Source of the DNA: an uncultured Bacteroidales bacterium
GTDB taxonomy: Bacteria; Bacteroidota; Bacteroidia; Bacteroidales; Paludibacteraceae
Reading direction: 5' to 3'
DNA: 56,713 nucleotides
Assembly: GCA_937916355.1 (NCBI GenBank)
Contig: CALFTM010000071.1
Span: forward strand, 1 to 56,713
A model generated the notes under the pieces. The model was not told where the DNA came from. It saw only the letters and a list, made by a program, of their open reading frames with translations, and did not search any database. Shown one piece after another: positions 36,640 to 45,240 of the stretch; the first letter of the stretch is position 1; each line of letters opens with the position of its first letter. Made by a program: the position numbers and the translations under genes.

Positions 36640-37899
36640 TTAATGGCTGAACTTCTCTTCTTTCTTTTTTTTGTTGAAATCTTTTAGCACGATATGTCGG
36701 TCGAACAGAAGGTGTAAACCAATTGCGAAGTCGAAACCTTTTTCGTCGAGGTCATAGTAGCCTTGGAAATTTAATCCTAAATTTGTTCTGATTCCGTAGA
36801 ATGCGTTGAATGTGAGCATGTGGCGGTTTTTACGGGTGAAATCGTCATTGAAGTAACTACGCGACTGGAATAGGTAGCTTCCTTTGTGGGAAATGTATCC
36901 GTCTCCGATCCAATAGCCGAAGGTAGCTCCCCAACCATGCCCTTTCCGGTTGTATGTTTGTACATTTATTTGAGGGTAGAATCCCCACCCTTTATTGAAA
37001 TGGGTATGGATATGTTCTTCGTTAGAGTTGTTTAGGAATCCGAAAAACGGGGTCTCTACACTTATGTGAAAAAAAGGACGGTTTAAACTATAGCCCAGTC
37101 CAACGGCTGTGTTGACAATCGTTTCTATGCAAGTGTCTTTCAGTGAAGTGAATTGCCCTCCTCGATGGTTGGCAGTGAGGTGTAGCGGAAAGTAGAATTT
37201 ATGTCCGTTACCATGGAAGTCCACAATCTCTTTTGTTCTAAATTTATTGACCCAGCCAAAAGTGAATTTTTCTTGGAAATCAGAACCGATTTCAATGAAA
37301 TCTTCCCAATTGCACCATAAGTTTGCATGCCAATGTTTGGTTCTGAAAATAAATTCGAGTCCCGTTTCATTTTTTTCAAGGAAATACCTGTCGTGTCCGT
37401 ACATTGGTTCGTAAAGTCCGCGTTGGAGTCCGTTACAGCTTAGTGTTCCTCCGAAGATTGTCACCCATTCTGCGGGTGTGTATATGAGTCGGACGATAGG
37501 TGCTATTTCTCGTAATTTCTTCTCGTCGCCAGCGATTCCCATAAGGTGGATTCCCACAGTCGCCGTTAAATTGAAATTTGTACAATAAGAGATGGTGGGG
37601 TCGAAGAAAAATCCAAGCGCGCTGTACCCTTTTGTGTAAGGCAGGAAGTACTCTGCGTTGCGTGCGAATGTCTCTATCTTAGGACAAAGCCAAAGCTGAT
37701 TTTGTGTGTGGCAATCGTTGCTTTGACAGTCTAAAAGTACTGGGAAGTCAGAAGCTCCAAGTATTATCGTTTGTATGCTCCCAGAGATGTTGCCATTCTT
37801 GATTTCAGTCGAGTCTGCCACCGTTTCTGCCATTGTTTCGTGGCAGGGGAGGAGACATAGGGAAAGGAGTAGCGATAAAATTCTTACAAGATTTTTCAT
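36640..37899 (-). CDS. Outer-membrane beta-barrel protein of unknown function
   Basis: 419 residues from the ATG at 37899. This start gives a standard signal peptide (MKNLVRILSLLLSLCLLPCHETMA); a longer frame from 38004 would overlap proS and place the hydrophobic stretch internally. The mature chain is rich in aromatic, alternating strands (FFDPTISYCTNFNLTATVGIHLMGI, TKHWHANLWCNWEDFIEIG, GWGATFGYWIGDGYISHKGSYLF) that point to a barrel of perhaps 14-18 strands. I do not recognise the family. It has a basic tail (KDFNKKKKEEKFSH) after the last strand. It heads the OMP-OmpA-PorP-giant series, which suggests a structural or secretory role for the giant protein, but this is inference. Confidence 0.72.
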   Translation of the reverse strand: MKNLVRILSLLLSLCLLPCHETMAETVADSTEIKNGNISGSIQTIILGASDFPVLLDCQSNDCHTQNQLWLCPKIETFARNAEYFLPYTKGYSALGFFFDPTISYCTNFNLTATVGIHLMGIAGDEKKLREIAPIVRLIYTPAEWVTIFGGTLSCNGLQRGLYEPMYGHDRYFLEKNETGLEFIFRTKHWHANLWCNWEDFIEIGSDFQEKFTFGWVNKFRTKEIVDFHGNGHKFYFPLHLTANHRGGQFTSLKDTCIETIVNTAVGLGYSLNRPFFHISVETPFFGFLNNSNEEHIHTHFNKGWGFYPQINVQTYNRKGHGWGATFGYWIGDGYISHKGSYLFQSRSYFNDDFTRKNRHMLTFNAFYGIRTNLGLNFQGYYDLDEKGFDFAIGLHLLFDRHIVLKDFNKKKKEEKFSH

Positions 37900-37924
37900 G
37901 AAAAAATGGTTGGGTGAGGTTGAG

Positions 37925-37964
37925 AAAAAAGATGTAGCCTGTAAATGAAAGAACAGGCTACATC
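37925..37964 (-). terminator. Rho-independent terminator of proS
   Basis: A perfect 12-bp inverted repeat (GATGTAGCCTGT at 37931-37942 and its complement at 37953-37964, 10-nt loop). On the minus strand it is followed by TTTTTT. It starts 9 nt after the proS stop and isolates proS from the surface-protein genes downstream. Confidence 0.88.
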
Positions 37965-37973
37965 GCAAATTTT

Positions 37974-39455
37974 TTAGTATGCTCTTGCGAAGAGAGCCCT
38001 GCATTTTGAAGGTTTGCCGCTGAGCATGTCTACGCCGGCTTCTTTGTCATCTCCGACGTATGAAGCGAATGGTATGCAGCGGATAGTCGCTTTGGTCTCT
38101 TCTTTGATTCTTGCTTCTGTCTCTGCTGTTCCGTCCCAGTGGGCGAGAATGAACCCTCCCTTTTCAATTTCAGTCTTGAAATCTTCGTAATTGTCCACTT
38201 TGCGAATCATTGAATCACGGAAGTTCGCAGCTTTTTGATAGATGTTTTTTTGTATTTCAGCGAGGAGGTTTTGGATGTACTCTTCGATGCCCTCCATAGG
38301 GACATTCATCTTTTCGAGAGTATCACGACGGGCAACTTCCACCGTTCCGTTCTCGAAGTCGCGCGGACCGATAGCCAAACGTACAGGTACTCCCTTCATT
38401 TCATATTCATTGAATTTCCATCCCGGAGTCTTGCTGTCGGTGCTGTCATATTTCACGGAAATTCCCAAAGCCTTTATTTTATTGATGATAGCGTCGATTT
38501 TTTCGTTCATTTCAGCAGTCATTTTCTTTGCGGCAATAGGAATGATCACTACTTGAATTGGTGCGACATTAGGTGGAAGTACCAATCCGTTGTCATCAGA
38601 GTGGGTCATGATGAGCGCACCCATCAAACGGGTAGAGACACCCCAAGAAGATGCCCACACGTAATCCAATTTTCCTTCACGGGTCTGGAACTGCACATCG
38701 AACGCCTTTGCAAAATTTTGACCTAAGAAGTGGGAAGTTCCTGATTGTAAAGCTTTTCCGTCTTGCATGAGGGCTTCGATTGTATAGGTGTCGACTGCTC
38801 CTGCAAAACGTTCCGTTTCAGATTTCACACCCTTGACAACCGGTATGGCAAGGAAGTTTTCCGCAAATTCGGAGTAGACATTCAGCATTTTTTGAGCTTC
38901 TGCTTCAGCCTCTTCGTATGTCTCATGGGCGGTGTGTCCCTCTTGCCAAAGAAACTCCGCTGTACGGAGGAAGAGGCGGGTACGCATTTCCCAACGCACC
39001 ACATTCGCCCATTGGTTGCATAGGATAGGAAGGTCTCTGTAGGATTGTATCCAGTTTTTATAGGTATTCCAGATGATGGTCTCTGAAGTGGGACGGACGA
39101 TCAGCTCCTCTTCCAATTTAGCTTCAGGGTCTACGACAACACCCGAACCATCTGGGTTGTTTTTCAGACGATAGTGTGTGACAACCGCACACTCCTTAGC
39201 AAACCCTTCGACGTGGTCTGCTTCTTTGCTTAAAAATGATTTGGGAATGAAAAGAGGGAAGTAGGCATTGACGTGTCCTGTCTCTTTAAACATCCTGTCC
39301 AATTCGTGTTGCATCTTCTCCCATATCGCATACCCGTAGGGTTTGATGACCATGCAACCTCTGACCGCAGAGTTCTCTGCTAAGTCTGCTTTTATTACTA
39401 AATCATTATACCATTGTGAGTAATCCTCACTTCTTGGGGTTAGTTCTTTTGCCAT
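37974..39455 (-). CDS. proS: Prolyl-tRNA synthetase, archaeal/eukaryotic type
   Basis: 493 residues from the ATG at 39455 (MAKELTPRSEDYSQWYNDLVIKADLAE), the standard N terminus of the ProS type 3 family; an ATG ten codons upstream lies inside the probable promoter. The enzyme charges tRNA-Pro with proline in the cytosol. Class II synthetase motifs are visible: the RPTSETIIW segment, motif 2 in VVRWEMRTRLFLRTAEFLWQ followed by EGHTAHET, and SGTSHFLGQNFAKAF. The anticodon-binding domain and the C-terminal zinc-like domain ending in CRALFARAY follow. It lacks the editing insertion of bacterial ProS, as expected for this type, which is normal in Bacteroidota. Confidence 0.96.
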   Translation of the reverse strand: MAKELTPRSEDYSQWYNDLVIKADLAENSAVRGCMVIKPYGYAIWEKMQHELDRMFKETGHVNAYFPLFIPKSFLSKEADHVEGFAKECAVVTHYRLKNNPDGSGVVVDPEAKLEEELIVRPTSETIIWNTYKNWIQSYRDLPILCNQWANVVRWEMRTRLFLRTAEFLWQEGHTAHETYEEAEAEAQKMLNVYSEFAENFLAIPVVKGVKSETERFAGAVDTYTIEALMQDGKALQSGTSHFLGQNFAKAFDVQFQTREGKLDYVWASSWGVSTRLMGALIMTHSDDNGLVLPPNVAPIQVVIIPIAAKKMTAEMNEKIDAIINKIKALGISVKYDSTDSKTPGWKFNEYEMKGVPVRLAIGPRDFENGTVEVARRDTLEKMNVPMEGIEEYIQNLLAEIQKNIYQKAANFRDSMIRKVDNYEDFKTEIEKGGFILAHWDGTAETEARIKEETKATIRCIPFASYVGDDKEAGVDMLSGKPSKCRALFARAY

Positions 39456-39482
39456 TACTTTTAAATAAGATATTATTTTCTG

Positions 39483-39490
39483 CAAATTTA
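39483..39490 (-). promoter_or_regulatory. Probable -7 element of the proS promoter
   Basis: The minus strand reads TAAATTTG here, fitting TAnnTTTG, with a start point expected near 39477, about 20 nt before the chosen start codon. No clear -33 TTTG is seen at the right distance, so confidence is limited. Confidence 0.45.
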
Positions 39491-39694
39491 CAATATTTGT
39501 GAGAATAAGTTTGCTCTAATTGAAAATAAGTTTTTCAATTTTTCCTGTGGTCGAGTTAAAACACATTGCTTTGCCTTTTGTCTTCTCTCCATGTTATGGA
39601 AAAATACGATTGTGTAGAAGAATGGTGGTTGATATTTTGGAATGTGGTTATTTTCTTTTTTCTTTGTGTTATGTAAATAAAATTTTGAAAAAAT

Positions 39695-40651
39695 ATGGTG
39701 ACAGAGAAGAATTTTAAACATTTTGAGGGTGTCGTGGAATATTTGAAGGCGGTTCCTTATGATGTGACCAAAAAGGGTCTCTATTCGGCGACCGACCTAT
39801 ATGAAGGTTTTGACCCGGACGAGCAGGAGAGTTTTAACACCTGTTTTGATACGAGGGTCTATCAGCATTATATGTCGAAAGGGAAAAAGTCTGCTGATGT
39901 GCATGAGTCGCTTGCGCGGACTTTGCATGATCATGCGATGCACGTTTCGTTGGATGCTTTTTTCGAGAAGCATAACCATCGTCTGTGTATTGGATTGATG
40001 GGGGGACATGCGTTGTTGCGAACCGATGAGATGTATCGTAAGGCGGTCTATTTGAGCAAGAGATTAACGGAGGAGGGGTTCTTCATGTTGAGCGGAGGCG
40101 GACCGGGAGCTATGGAGGCGACCCATTTGGGCGCATGGTTGGCAGGTCGGAGTGGTGCGGAAGTTGAAGATGCACTCTCGATGCTTTGTGCATCACCTCA
40201 TTTTAAGGATGAGGGGTGGCTTGCGTCAGCCTTTCGTGTGATGGAGAAATATCCGCAGGACAGATATGTTAGTTTGGGGATTCCAACTTGGCTTTATGGA
40301 CATGAACCATCAACGCCTTTCGCCACACATATAGCGAAGTTTTTTGAAAATAGTCTTAGGGAAGATAGTATCTTGACGCTTGCGTATGGTGGCATTATCT
40401 ATGCGCCGGGGAGTGCAGGGACGATGCAGGAGATTTTCCAAGATGCAGTTCAGAACCATTATTTGTCGTTCGGCTTTTCAAGTCCGATGGTCTTTATGGG
40501 AAAAGAGTATTGGACAAAAGAGATGCCGGTCTATCCGATGTTGCAGGATTTGATGGAGAAGGGGAAATACAAAAACCTCCTGCTCTCGATTTATGATGAA
40601 CAGGAGGCGATAGTCGATGAATTGGTTCGATTTAAAGAGAAGAGCGTTTAG
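39695..40651 (+). CDS. LOG/lysine-decarboxylase-like Rossmann-fold protein
   Basis: 318 residues of the LOG/TIGR00730-like superfamily. CIGLMGGHALLR (about 98-109) begins the Rossmann fold, GGGPGAMEA at 134-142 is the phosphate-binding signature, and PGSAGTMQE at 238-246 matches the PGGxGTxxE catalytic motif except that the second Gly is Ser. Classical LOG proteins (about 180-220 residues) release cytokinin-type bases from nucleoside monophosphates. This longer form, with a 90-residue N-terminal extension and a 40-residue insert, belongs to less studied relatives and its substrate is unknown. No signal peptide. It converges with mazG and their coding ends overlap by 20 bases. Confidence 0.75.
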   Translation: MVTEKNFKHFEGVVEYLKAVPYDVTKKGLYSATDLYEGFDPDEQESFNTCFDTRVYQHYMSKGKKSADVHESLARTLHDHAMHVSLDAFFEKHNHRLCIGLMGGHALLRTDEMYRKAVYLSKRLTEEGFFMLSGGGPGAMEATHLGAWLAGRSGAEVEDALSMLCASPHFKDEGWLASAFRVMEKYPQDRYVSLGIPTWLYGHEPSTPFATHIAKFFENSLREDSILTLAYGGIIYAPGSAGTMQEIFQDAVQNHYLSFGFSSPMVFMGKEYWTKEMPVYPMLQDLMEKGKYKNLLLSIYDEQEAIVDELVRFKEKSV

Positions 40652-41417
40652 CTTCATTCCAAAGTTCGTCCATTTCGGCAAGGGTCAGGTCTTTTAGGTT
40701 TTTCCCTGCTTTGATGGTCTGTTCTTCGATGAAGTTGAATCTTCTGATGAACTTCCGGTTGGTCTTTTCTAAGGCGTTCTCCGGATTGATTTTGTAGAGG
40801 CGTGCGGCGTTCACCATGCTGAAAAGCAGGTCGCCAAACTCCTCTTCCATTTTTTCTGCATCTTGGTTGTCGATTTCGGCTTGAAATTCGGACAGCTCCT
40901 CTTTCACTTTGTCCCATACCTGACTGCGGTCTTCCCAGTCGAATCCGACATTTCGTGCTTTGTCTTGGATGCGGTAGGATTTTATGAGTGCCGGCAATGC
41001 TTCTGGCACGCCCGAAAGCACGCTTTTGTTTCCGTCCTTCTCCTTTTGCTTGATCTGCTCCCAAGTTTGCTCGACCTCACCTGCTGTTTTGGCTGCACCA
41101 TCGCCGAATACATGAGGGTGACGGAATATCAGTTTGTCACACAAGGAGTTGCAAACATCTGCAATGTCGAAATCCTCGGTTTCTGATGCTATTTTTGAGT
41201 AGAATACGATGTGGAGAAGAACATCCCCCAGCTCCTTTTTTATATCATTAAGATCTTTTTTGATGATGGCATCGCACAACTCGTAAGTCTCTTCGATGGT
41301 GTTGGCGCGAAGTGATTCAAAAGTTTGCTTTTTGTCCCATGGGCATTTCGCGCGAAGTTCGTCCATCACCTCCAAGAGACGGCGAAATGCGGCATTTTTT
41401 TCCTCGATTGTATTCAT
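40632..41417 (-). CDS. mazG: Nucleoside triphosphate pyrophosphohydrolase MazG
   Basis: 261 residues with two tandem MazG domains. The first has the metal-binding helix pair EETYELCDAI and ELGDVLLHIVFYSKIA; the second has ELSEFQAEI and EEFGDLLFSMVNAARLY. NKCPWDKKQT-like residues at 23-31 (CPWDKKQTFESLR) are the standard N terminus. The enzyme hydrolyses (d)NTPs to monophosphates and pyrophosphate, cleaning damaged nucleotides and affecting ppGpp-related responses in some species. It starts 2 nt after the glycosyltransferase stop on the same strand, so it is the last gene of the lysC-lysA-GT2-mazG series. Confidence 0.94.
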   Translation of the reverse strand: MNTIEEKNAAFRRLLEVMDELRAKCPWDKKQTFESLRANTIEETYELCDAIIKKDLNDIKKELGDVLLHIVFYSKIASETEDFDIADVCNSLCDKLIFRHPHVFGDGAAKTAGEVEQTWEQIKQKEKDGNKSVLSGVPEALPALIKSYRIQDKARNVGFDWEDRSQVWDKVKEELSEFQAEIDNQDAEKMEEEFGDLLFSMVNAARLYKINPENALEKTNRKFIRRFNFIEEQTIKAGKNLKDLTLAEMDELWNEAKRSSL

Positions 41418-41419
41418 GA

Positions 41420-42595
41420 TTATGGCTGTTTTTTACCGATTTGCCCTAATGTGAGCAGATAGGTGGATATTAAAGGAAGAATGAAATCGAATATAGGTAT
41501 TGAAAAGAAGAATTTCTCCACGCCCATTAGTGCCGCACTTTTTCGGATGACGATGGTTTGCGTAATGGCACGGAATAGGACGAAGAACACTGAGATGGAA
41601 AGAAGTTCCCAACTTGCGGTGTAGATAAAGAGTCCTATCGCTGCGAGGGAGAACAAGTAGAAGAAGACCCGTGAAATATTTTCGGCAGAAAGATATAGCA
41701 GAACCTTCTTCTTATACCGTTTGAATGCTTGTAGTTGAGCCTCCTTTTGGTAGAAATAGGATTTTTTCGTCTCCTCCCTGTAGGAGGTGGTAGTGGCTTG
41801 CGAATGAAACTCCACTCTTGCATTTCCTCTCTTTGCAACTGATTGGATGAACAGGCTATCCTCTCCAGCATCGAGTTTCAATTGGTGGGAAAAACCTTTG
41901 TTGTCGTAAAAAAGAGATTTTTTATAACTCAGATTTCTTCCTGTTCCTCGGTAGGTGTCACCTCTCAATGCGAATCCCATGTAGCGCAGTGCATTCATGA
42001 GAGAATCAAATTGAATGAGTTTGTCAAGAAACCTATTGCCAGCGACCGGGCGGCTATAACCTAACACGATCTCTGTTCCGGGTGTGTAGTTGGTCATCAT
42101 TTTTGCCAGCCATTGGTCGCTGTCTGGTTTGCAGTCTGCATCCAAAAATAGAAGATGCTCATATTTTGCAGCTTTGACACCCACGGTGATGCACATCTTC
42201 TTTCTGCTGGCATACTTTGCGTTCATCGGAAGGAACGTATGATACAAATTGGGATGTTCTTTGTCCAATTTTTCTAACAACTCCCTGCTTTGGTCTGTCG
42301 AACCATCATTCACTACGATTACTTCATATTTTGGATATTTTTGGGAGAGGATGTGAGGCAAGAACATCTCTAAATTTTCCGCTTCGTTTCTGGCGCATAT
42401 AATCACAGAAACGGGTGGTTGAGAGGTGGTAAAATCCACCTTGTTTTTCTCTATTTTCCGATTATACTGAATGATTTTATTATAGTACCTGAAATAAAAG
42501 TGGAGTTGGGTGAGGAAGAGCAGTAGTAACACGCCCATAATCACCCAATGCTCCAATGGTGTTTTGTCTATGAGGTTTTGTATGATTGGCTCCAT
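41420..42595 (-). CDS. Membrane-bound family 2 glycosyltransferase
   Basis: 391 residues. One N-terminal membrane helix (about 17-36) is followed by a GT2 catalytic domain: PVSVIICARNEAENLEMFLP, VIVVNDGSTDQSRELL and LLFLDADCKPDSD, the last with the DxD metal-binding motif, plus AGEDSLFIQ with a probable catalytic acid. The C-terminal 100 residues hold three or so membrane helices (RVFFYLFSLAAIGLFIYTA, LLSISVFFVLFRAI, FDFILPLISTYLLTLG). It is likely to add sugars to a lipid-linked or surface glycan at the inner membrane; donor and acceptor are unknown. It begins 14 nt behind lysA and ends 2 nt before mazG. Confidence 0.87.
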   Translation of the reverse strand: MEPIIQNLIDKTPLEHWVIMGVLLLLFLTQLHFYFRYYNKIIQYNRKIEKNKVDFTTSQPPVSVIICARNEAENLEMFLPHILSQKYPKYEVIVVNDGSTDQSRELLEKLDKEHPNLYHTFLPMNAKYASRKKMCITVGVKAAKYEHLLFLDADCKPDSDQWLAKMMTNYTPGTEIVLGYSRPVAGNRFLDKLIQFDSLMNALRYMGFALRGDTYRGTGRNLSYKKSLFYDNKGFSHQLKLDAGEDSLFIQSVAKRGNARVEFHSQATTTSYREETKKSYFYQKEAQLQAFKRYKKKVLLYLSAENISRVFFYLFSLAAIGLFIYTASWELLSISVFFVLFRAITQTIVIRKSAALMGVEKFFFSIPIFDFILPLISTYLLTLGQIGKKQP

Positions 42596-42609
42596 TGTAA
42601 CCTCCTATG

Positions 42610-43770
42610 TTATAGTTCTGTTGAGAGGTATCCTTGAGGAATAGCTCTCAAATTATATCTTGAAGCCATGATCTCTCCGTATGCCCCCGCAGAACGTAGG
42701 GCGAGTAGGTCGCCTCGTTTCGTCTTATTCATGCTGTGATCTTTCACGAAAACATCGGACGATTCGCAGATGGGACCTACGACATCATAGAGTTCCTCCG
42801 CATCATCTGAACTGATATTTTCCACCTTATGGTATGCCTGATAAAGAGCAGGTCTGATAAGGTCTGTCATTCCAGCATCGACGATGGTAAACTGTTTGTT
42901 GACACCTTTTTTCACATACGTTACTTTCGTGATCAGACTTCCGCACTGAGCAACGATTGAGCGTCCGGGTTCGCAATGCAGAGATTGTCCCTCTCTTAAT
43001 TTGAGATTTTCAGAGAAGATTTTGAAGTAGGTCTCAAAATCGGGAATGGACTCTTCGTTTGGTTTTTCGTAATTGATGCCCAATCCGCCGCCGATGTTGA
43101 TGTTCTTTAATTTAACTCCCCAACTGTCAAACTGCTCTTGAAGTGTGTTGACTCTCTCACATAAGGTCTTGAAACAGTCTAATTCCGTGATTTGTGAGCC
43201 TATGTGGAAGTGTAGCCCCACCAATTCAAGGTTGGATGCTTCTGCAATCAAGCCAACCACCTTTTGCAGATCCTCCATGTTGAAGCCAAACTTGTTTTCG
43301 TTCAGACCGGTTGTGATGTAGTGATGTGTATGGGCATCAACATTCGGATTGACGCGCAATTCGATTCTTGCGACTTTCCCTTTTGCTTTCGCTAACTCGT
43401 TGATGACCTCTAATTCAGGGATAGATTCTGCATTGAAGCAGAAAATATCATGGTCTAATGCCAAGTTGATTTCTCTATCAGTCTTTCCAACACCAGCGAA
43501 CACGATTTTGTCGGCTGGGAAGCCTGCTTCGATGCAAGCTTGCACCTCGTTGCCGCTCACACAATCTGCGCCAAATCCGAATCCAGCAATTAACTTCAGG
43601 ATTTTGGGGTTGGAGTTGGCTTTCGCCGCATAATGTACTTGCACATTCTGATATGCCGCATTCTTTTTTACTAACTCTAAAGTGTTTTTTAAAAGAGTTA
43701 CGTCGTAATAGTAGAATGGCGTTTCGATATTTTTAAATTTTTCTATTGGAAAAACTCCTTTTGTTGTCAT
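42610..43770 (-). CDS. lysA: Diaminopimelate decarboxylase
   Basis: 386 residues of the fold-type III PLP enzymes. VHYAAKANSNPKILKL (about 45-60) holds the PLP lysine; GLHFHIGSQITELDCF and the NIGGGLGINY glycine-rich loop bind the PLP phosphate; EPGRSIVAQCG and GPICESSDVF contain the substrate-binding and catalytic Cys residues. It removes CO2 from meso-diaminopimelate to give L-lysine, the last step of lysine synthesis. It follows the aspartate kinase gene by 43 nt, the enzyme for the first step of the same pathway. Length and motifs are standard. Confidence 0.96.
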   Translation of the reverse strand: MTTKGVFPIEKFKNIETPFYYYDVTLLKNTLELVKKNAAYQNVQVHYAAKANSNPKILKLIAGFGFGADCVSGNEVQACIEAGFPADKIVFAGVGKTDREINLALDHDIFCFNAESIPELEVINELAKAKGKVARIELRVNPNVDAHTHHYITTGLNENKFGFNMEDLQKVVGLIAEASNLELVGLHFHIGSQITELDCFKTLCERVNTLQEQFDSWGVKLKNINIGGGLGINYEKPNEESIPDFETYFKIFSENLKLREGQSLHCEPGRSIVAQCGSLITKVTYVKKGVNKQFTIVDAGMTDLIRPALYQAYHKVENISSDDAEELYDVVGPICESSDVFVKDHSMNKTKRGDLLALRSAGAYGEIMASRYNLRAIPQGYLSTEL

Positions 43771-43813
43771 GATTTATGTCTTAGTCTTTATGTGGGTTCA
43801 ATAAATTCATTCC

Positions 43814-45148
43814 TTATATTCCGAACAACTGTTTGTTCAATGCTTGCAACGCCGCTGATTTGTCTTTTGTGCGAACCAAGAAGGAGATGTTGTGCGCACT
43901 TCCTCCGTACGAAATCATTCGGATTGGAATCTCTTTAAGCGCGGAAAGAGCGTCGCTTTGTATTCCCACACTATTTTCAGGAAGGCTTCCAATCACACTG
44001 ATGATGGTCATCTCCTTGGTGTATGAGACAGTTCCGAAGCTTTTCAAATCATCAATGATCGCTTCAAGGTTTTTGCTGTTGTCGATTGTTACCGAAACTC
44101 CGATTTCGGAGGTGGTGATCATGTCGATTGAGGTCTTGTATTGGTCGAACACCTCAAACACTTTGCTGAGGAATCCATGAGCGAAGAGCATTCTGCTTGA
44201 TTTGATGAGGATGGAGATGATGCCATCTTTGGCGGCGATTACTTTTATAGGACACTTGCCATCAGACGGATTGTTGGTGGAAATCAAAGTTCCTTGTTTG
44301 TCTGGATGGTCGATGTTCATGAGTCGAACCGGTACATTCGCCAACTTGGCTGGTAAGATGCAAGTTGGGTGGATGATGTGAGTGAGGAAGTAGGATAATT
44401 CCGCTGCCTCTTCAAAAGAGAGTGACTCGATATGTTTCGCACCGCTTACGATGTTAGGGTTGTTGTTGTAGATCCCGATGGAGTCGCTCCACAACTCGAT
44501 GATGTTGGTTCGGAGTACCGCCCCAATGAGTGCGGCAGTGTAGTCGTTTCCACCTTTGCCGAGAAGGTCGACTTCATTGTAGGCATTTCGACAAACAGAG
44601 CCTTCTGTGATGAAAGTGTTAATCTCCTTTCCCTCGTAAAAAGCCAAAATCTCTTTCAACTCTGTCCGGATGAAGAACTCGTCCGGCTCCTCATTTTTGT
44701 CTATTTTCATGAACTTCAGTGCGGAGATGTTCTCGCACACAGTTCCGCAGGCTGAAAGATAGGCGGTCATGAGGTGGGTGCATATCTGGCTACCCAATGC
44801 GATGATTCTCTTCTCTTCAAAAAGCGTGAAGATTTCATCTGAGTAACCTCTGATGACACTAAATGTGTCAAGTATGTATTGAAGAATCTCCTCTTTCTCT
44901 TTTTTTCCGTTAAATAACTCTTCTGCAAAGCGGTAGTACTTTTGTTCTAAAGCACTGATCAACTCTTTCGCTCCATCAGGGTTCTTTTTATATAGGTAGT
45001 CGGCTATCTCCTCAAGGGCGTGTGTTGTCCCCTCCATTGCCGATAGCACCACGATTTTCTTATCTCTCTCGTTGCGGATGATGTCCGCTATTTTGTTGAA
45101 TTGTTCGATGGAAGATATTGCTGAACTTCCGAATTTTAATACTTTCAT
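43814..45148 (-). CDS. lysC: Aspartate kinase
   Basis: 444 residues, monofunctional. The N-terminal amino-acid kinase domain opens with KVLKFGSSAISS, a variant of the KFGGTSV signature; GKGGNDYTAALIGAVL is the conserved second motif. Two ACT domains follow (about 300-440), which in this family bind lysine or threonine for feedback control. It phosphorylates aspartate as the first step towards lysine, threonine and methionine. Position next to lysA supports a lysine-branch role. The altered first signature is common in the Bacteroidota ThrA/LysC branch as far as I know, so activity is likely kept. Confidence 0.92.
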   Translation of the reverse strand: MKVLKFGSSAISSIEQFNKIADIIRNERDKKIVVLSAMEGTTHALEEIADYLYKKNPDGAKELISALEQKYYRFAEELFNGKKEKEEILQYILDTFSVIRGYSDEIFTLFEEKRIIALGSQICTHLMTAYLSACGTVCENISALKFMKIDKNEEPDEFFIRTELKEILAFYEGKEINTFITEGSVCRNAYNEVDLLGKGGNDYTAALIGAVLRTNIIELWSDSIGIYNNNPNIVSGAKHIESLSFEEAAELSYFLTHIIHPTCILPAKLANVPVRLMNIDHPDKQGTLISTNNPSDGKCPIKVIAAKDGIISILIKSSRMLFAHGFLSKVFEVFDQYKTSIDMITTSEIGVSVTIDNSKNLEAIIDDLKSFGTVSYTKEMTIISVIGSLPENSVGIQSDALSALKEIPIRMISYGGSAHNISFLVRTKDKSAALQALNKQLFGI

Positions 45149-45240
45149 ATATAATATGGTATTATGGTCATTGTAAAAAAGATTTCACTCTCAATAAAGG
45201 AAAGGTTGGAATTGTTTGCGTCATTCCTCCTTTTCTTTCA

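Noticed and set aside
37900..38004. N-terminal extension of the 419-residue OMP
   Set aside because: It overlaps the proS end and its terminator and puts the signal peptide 35 residues inside the protein.
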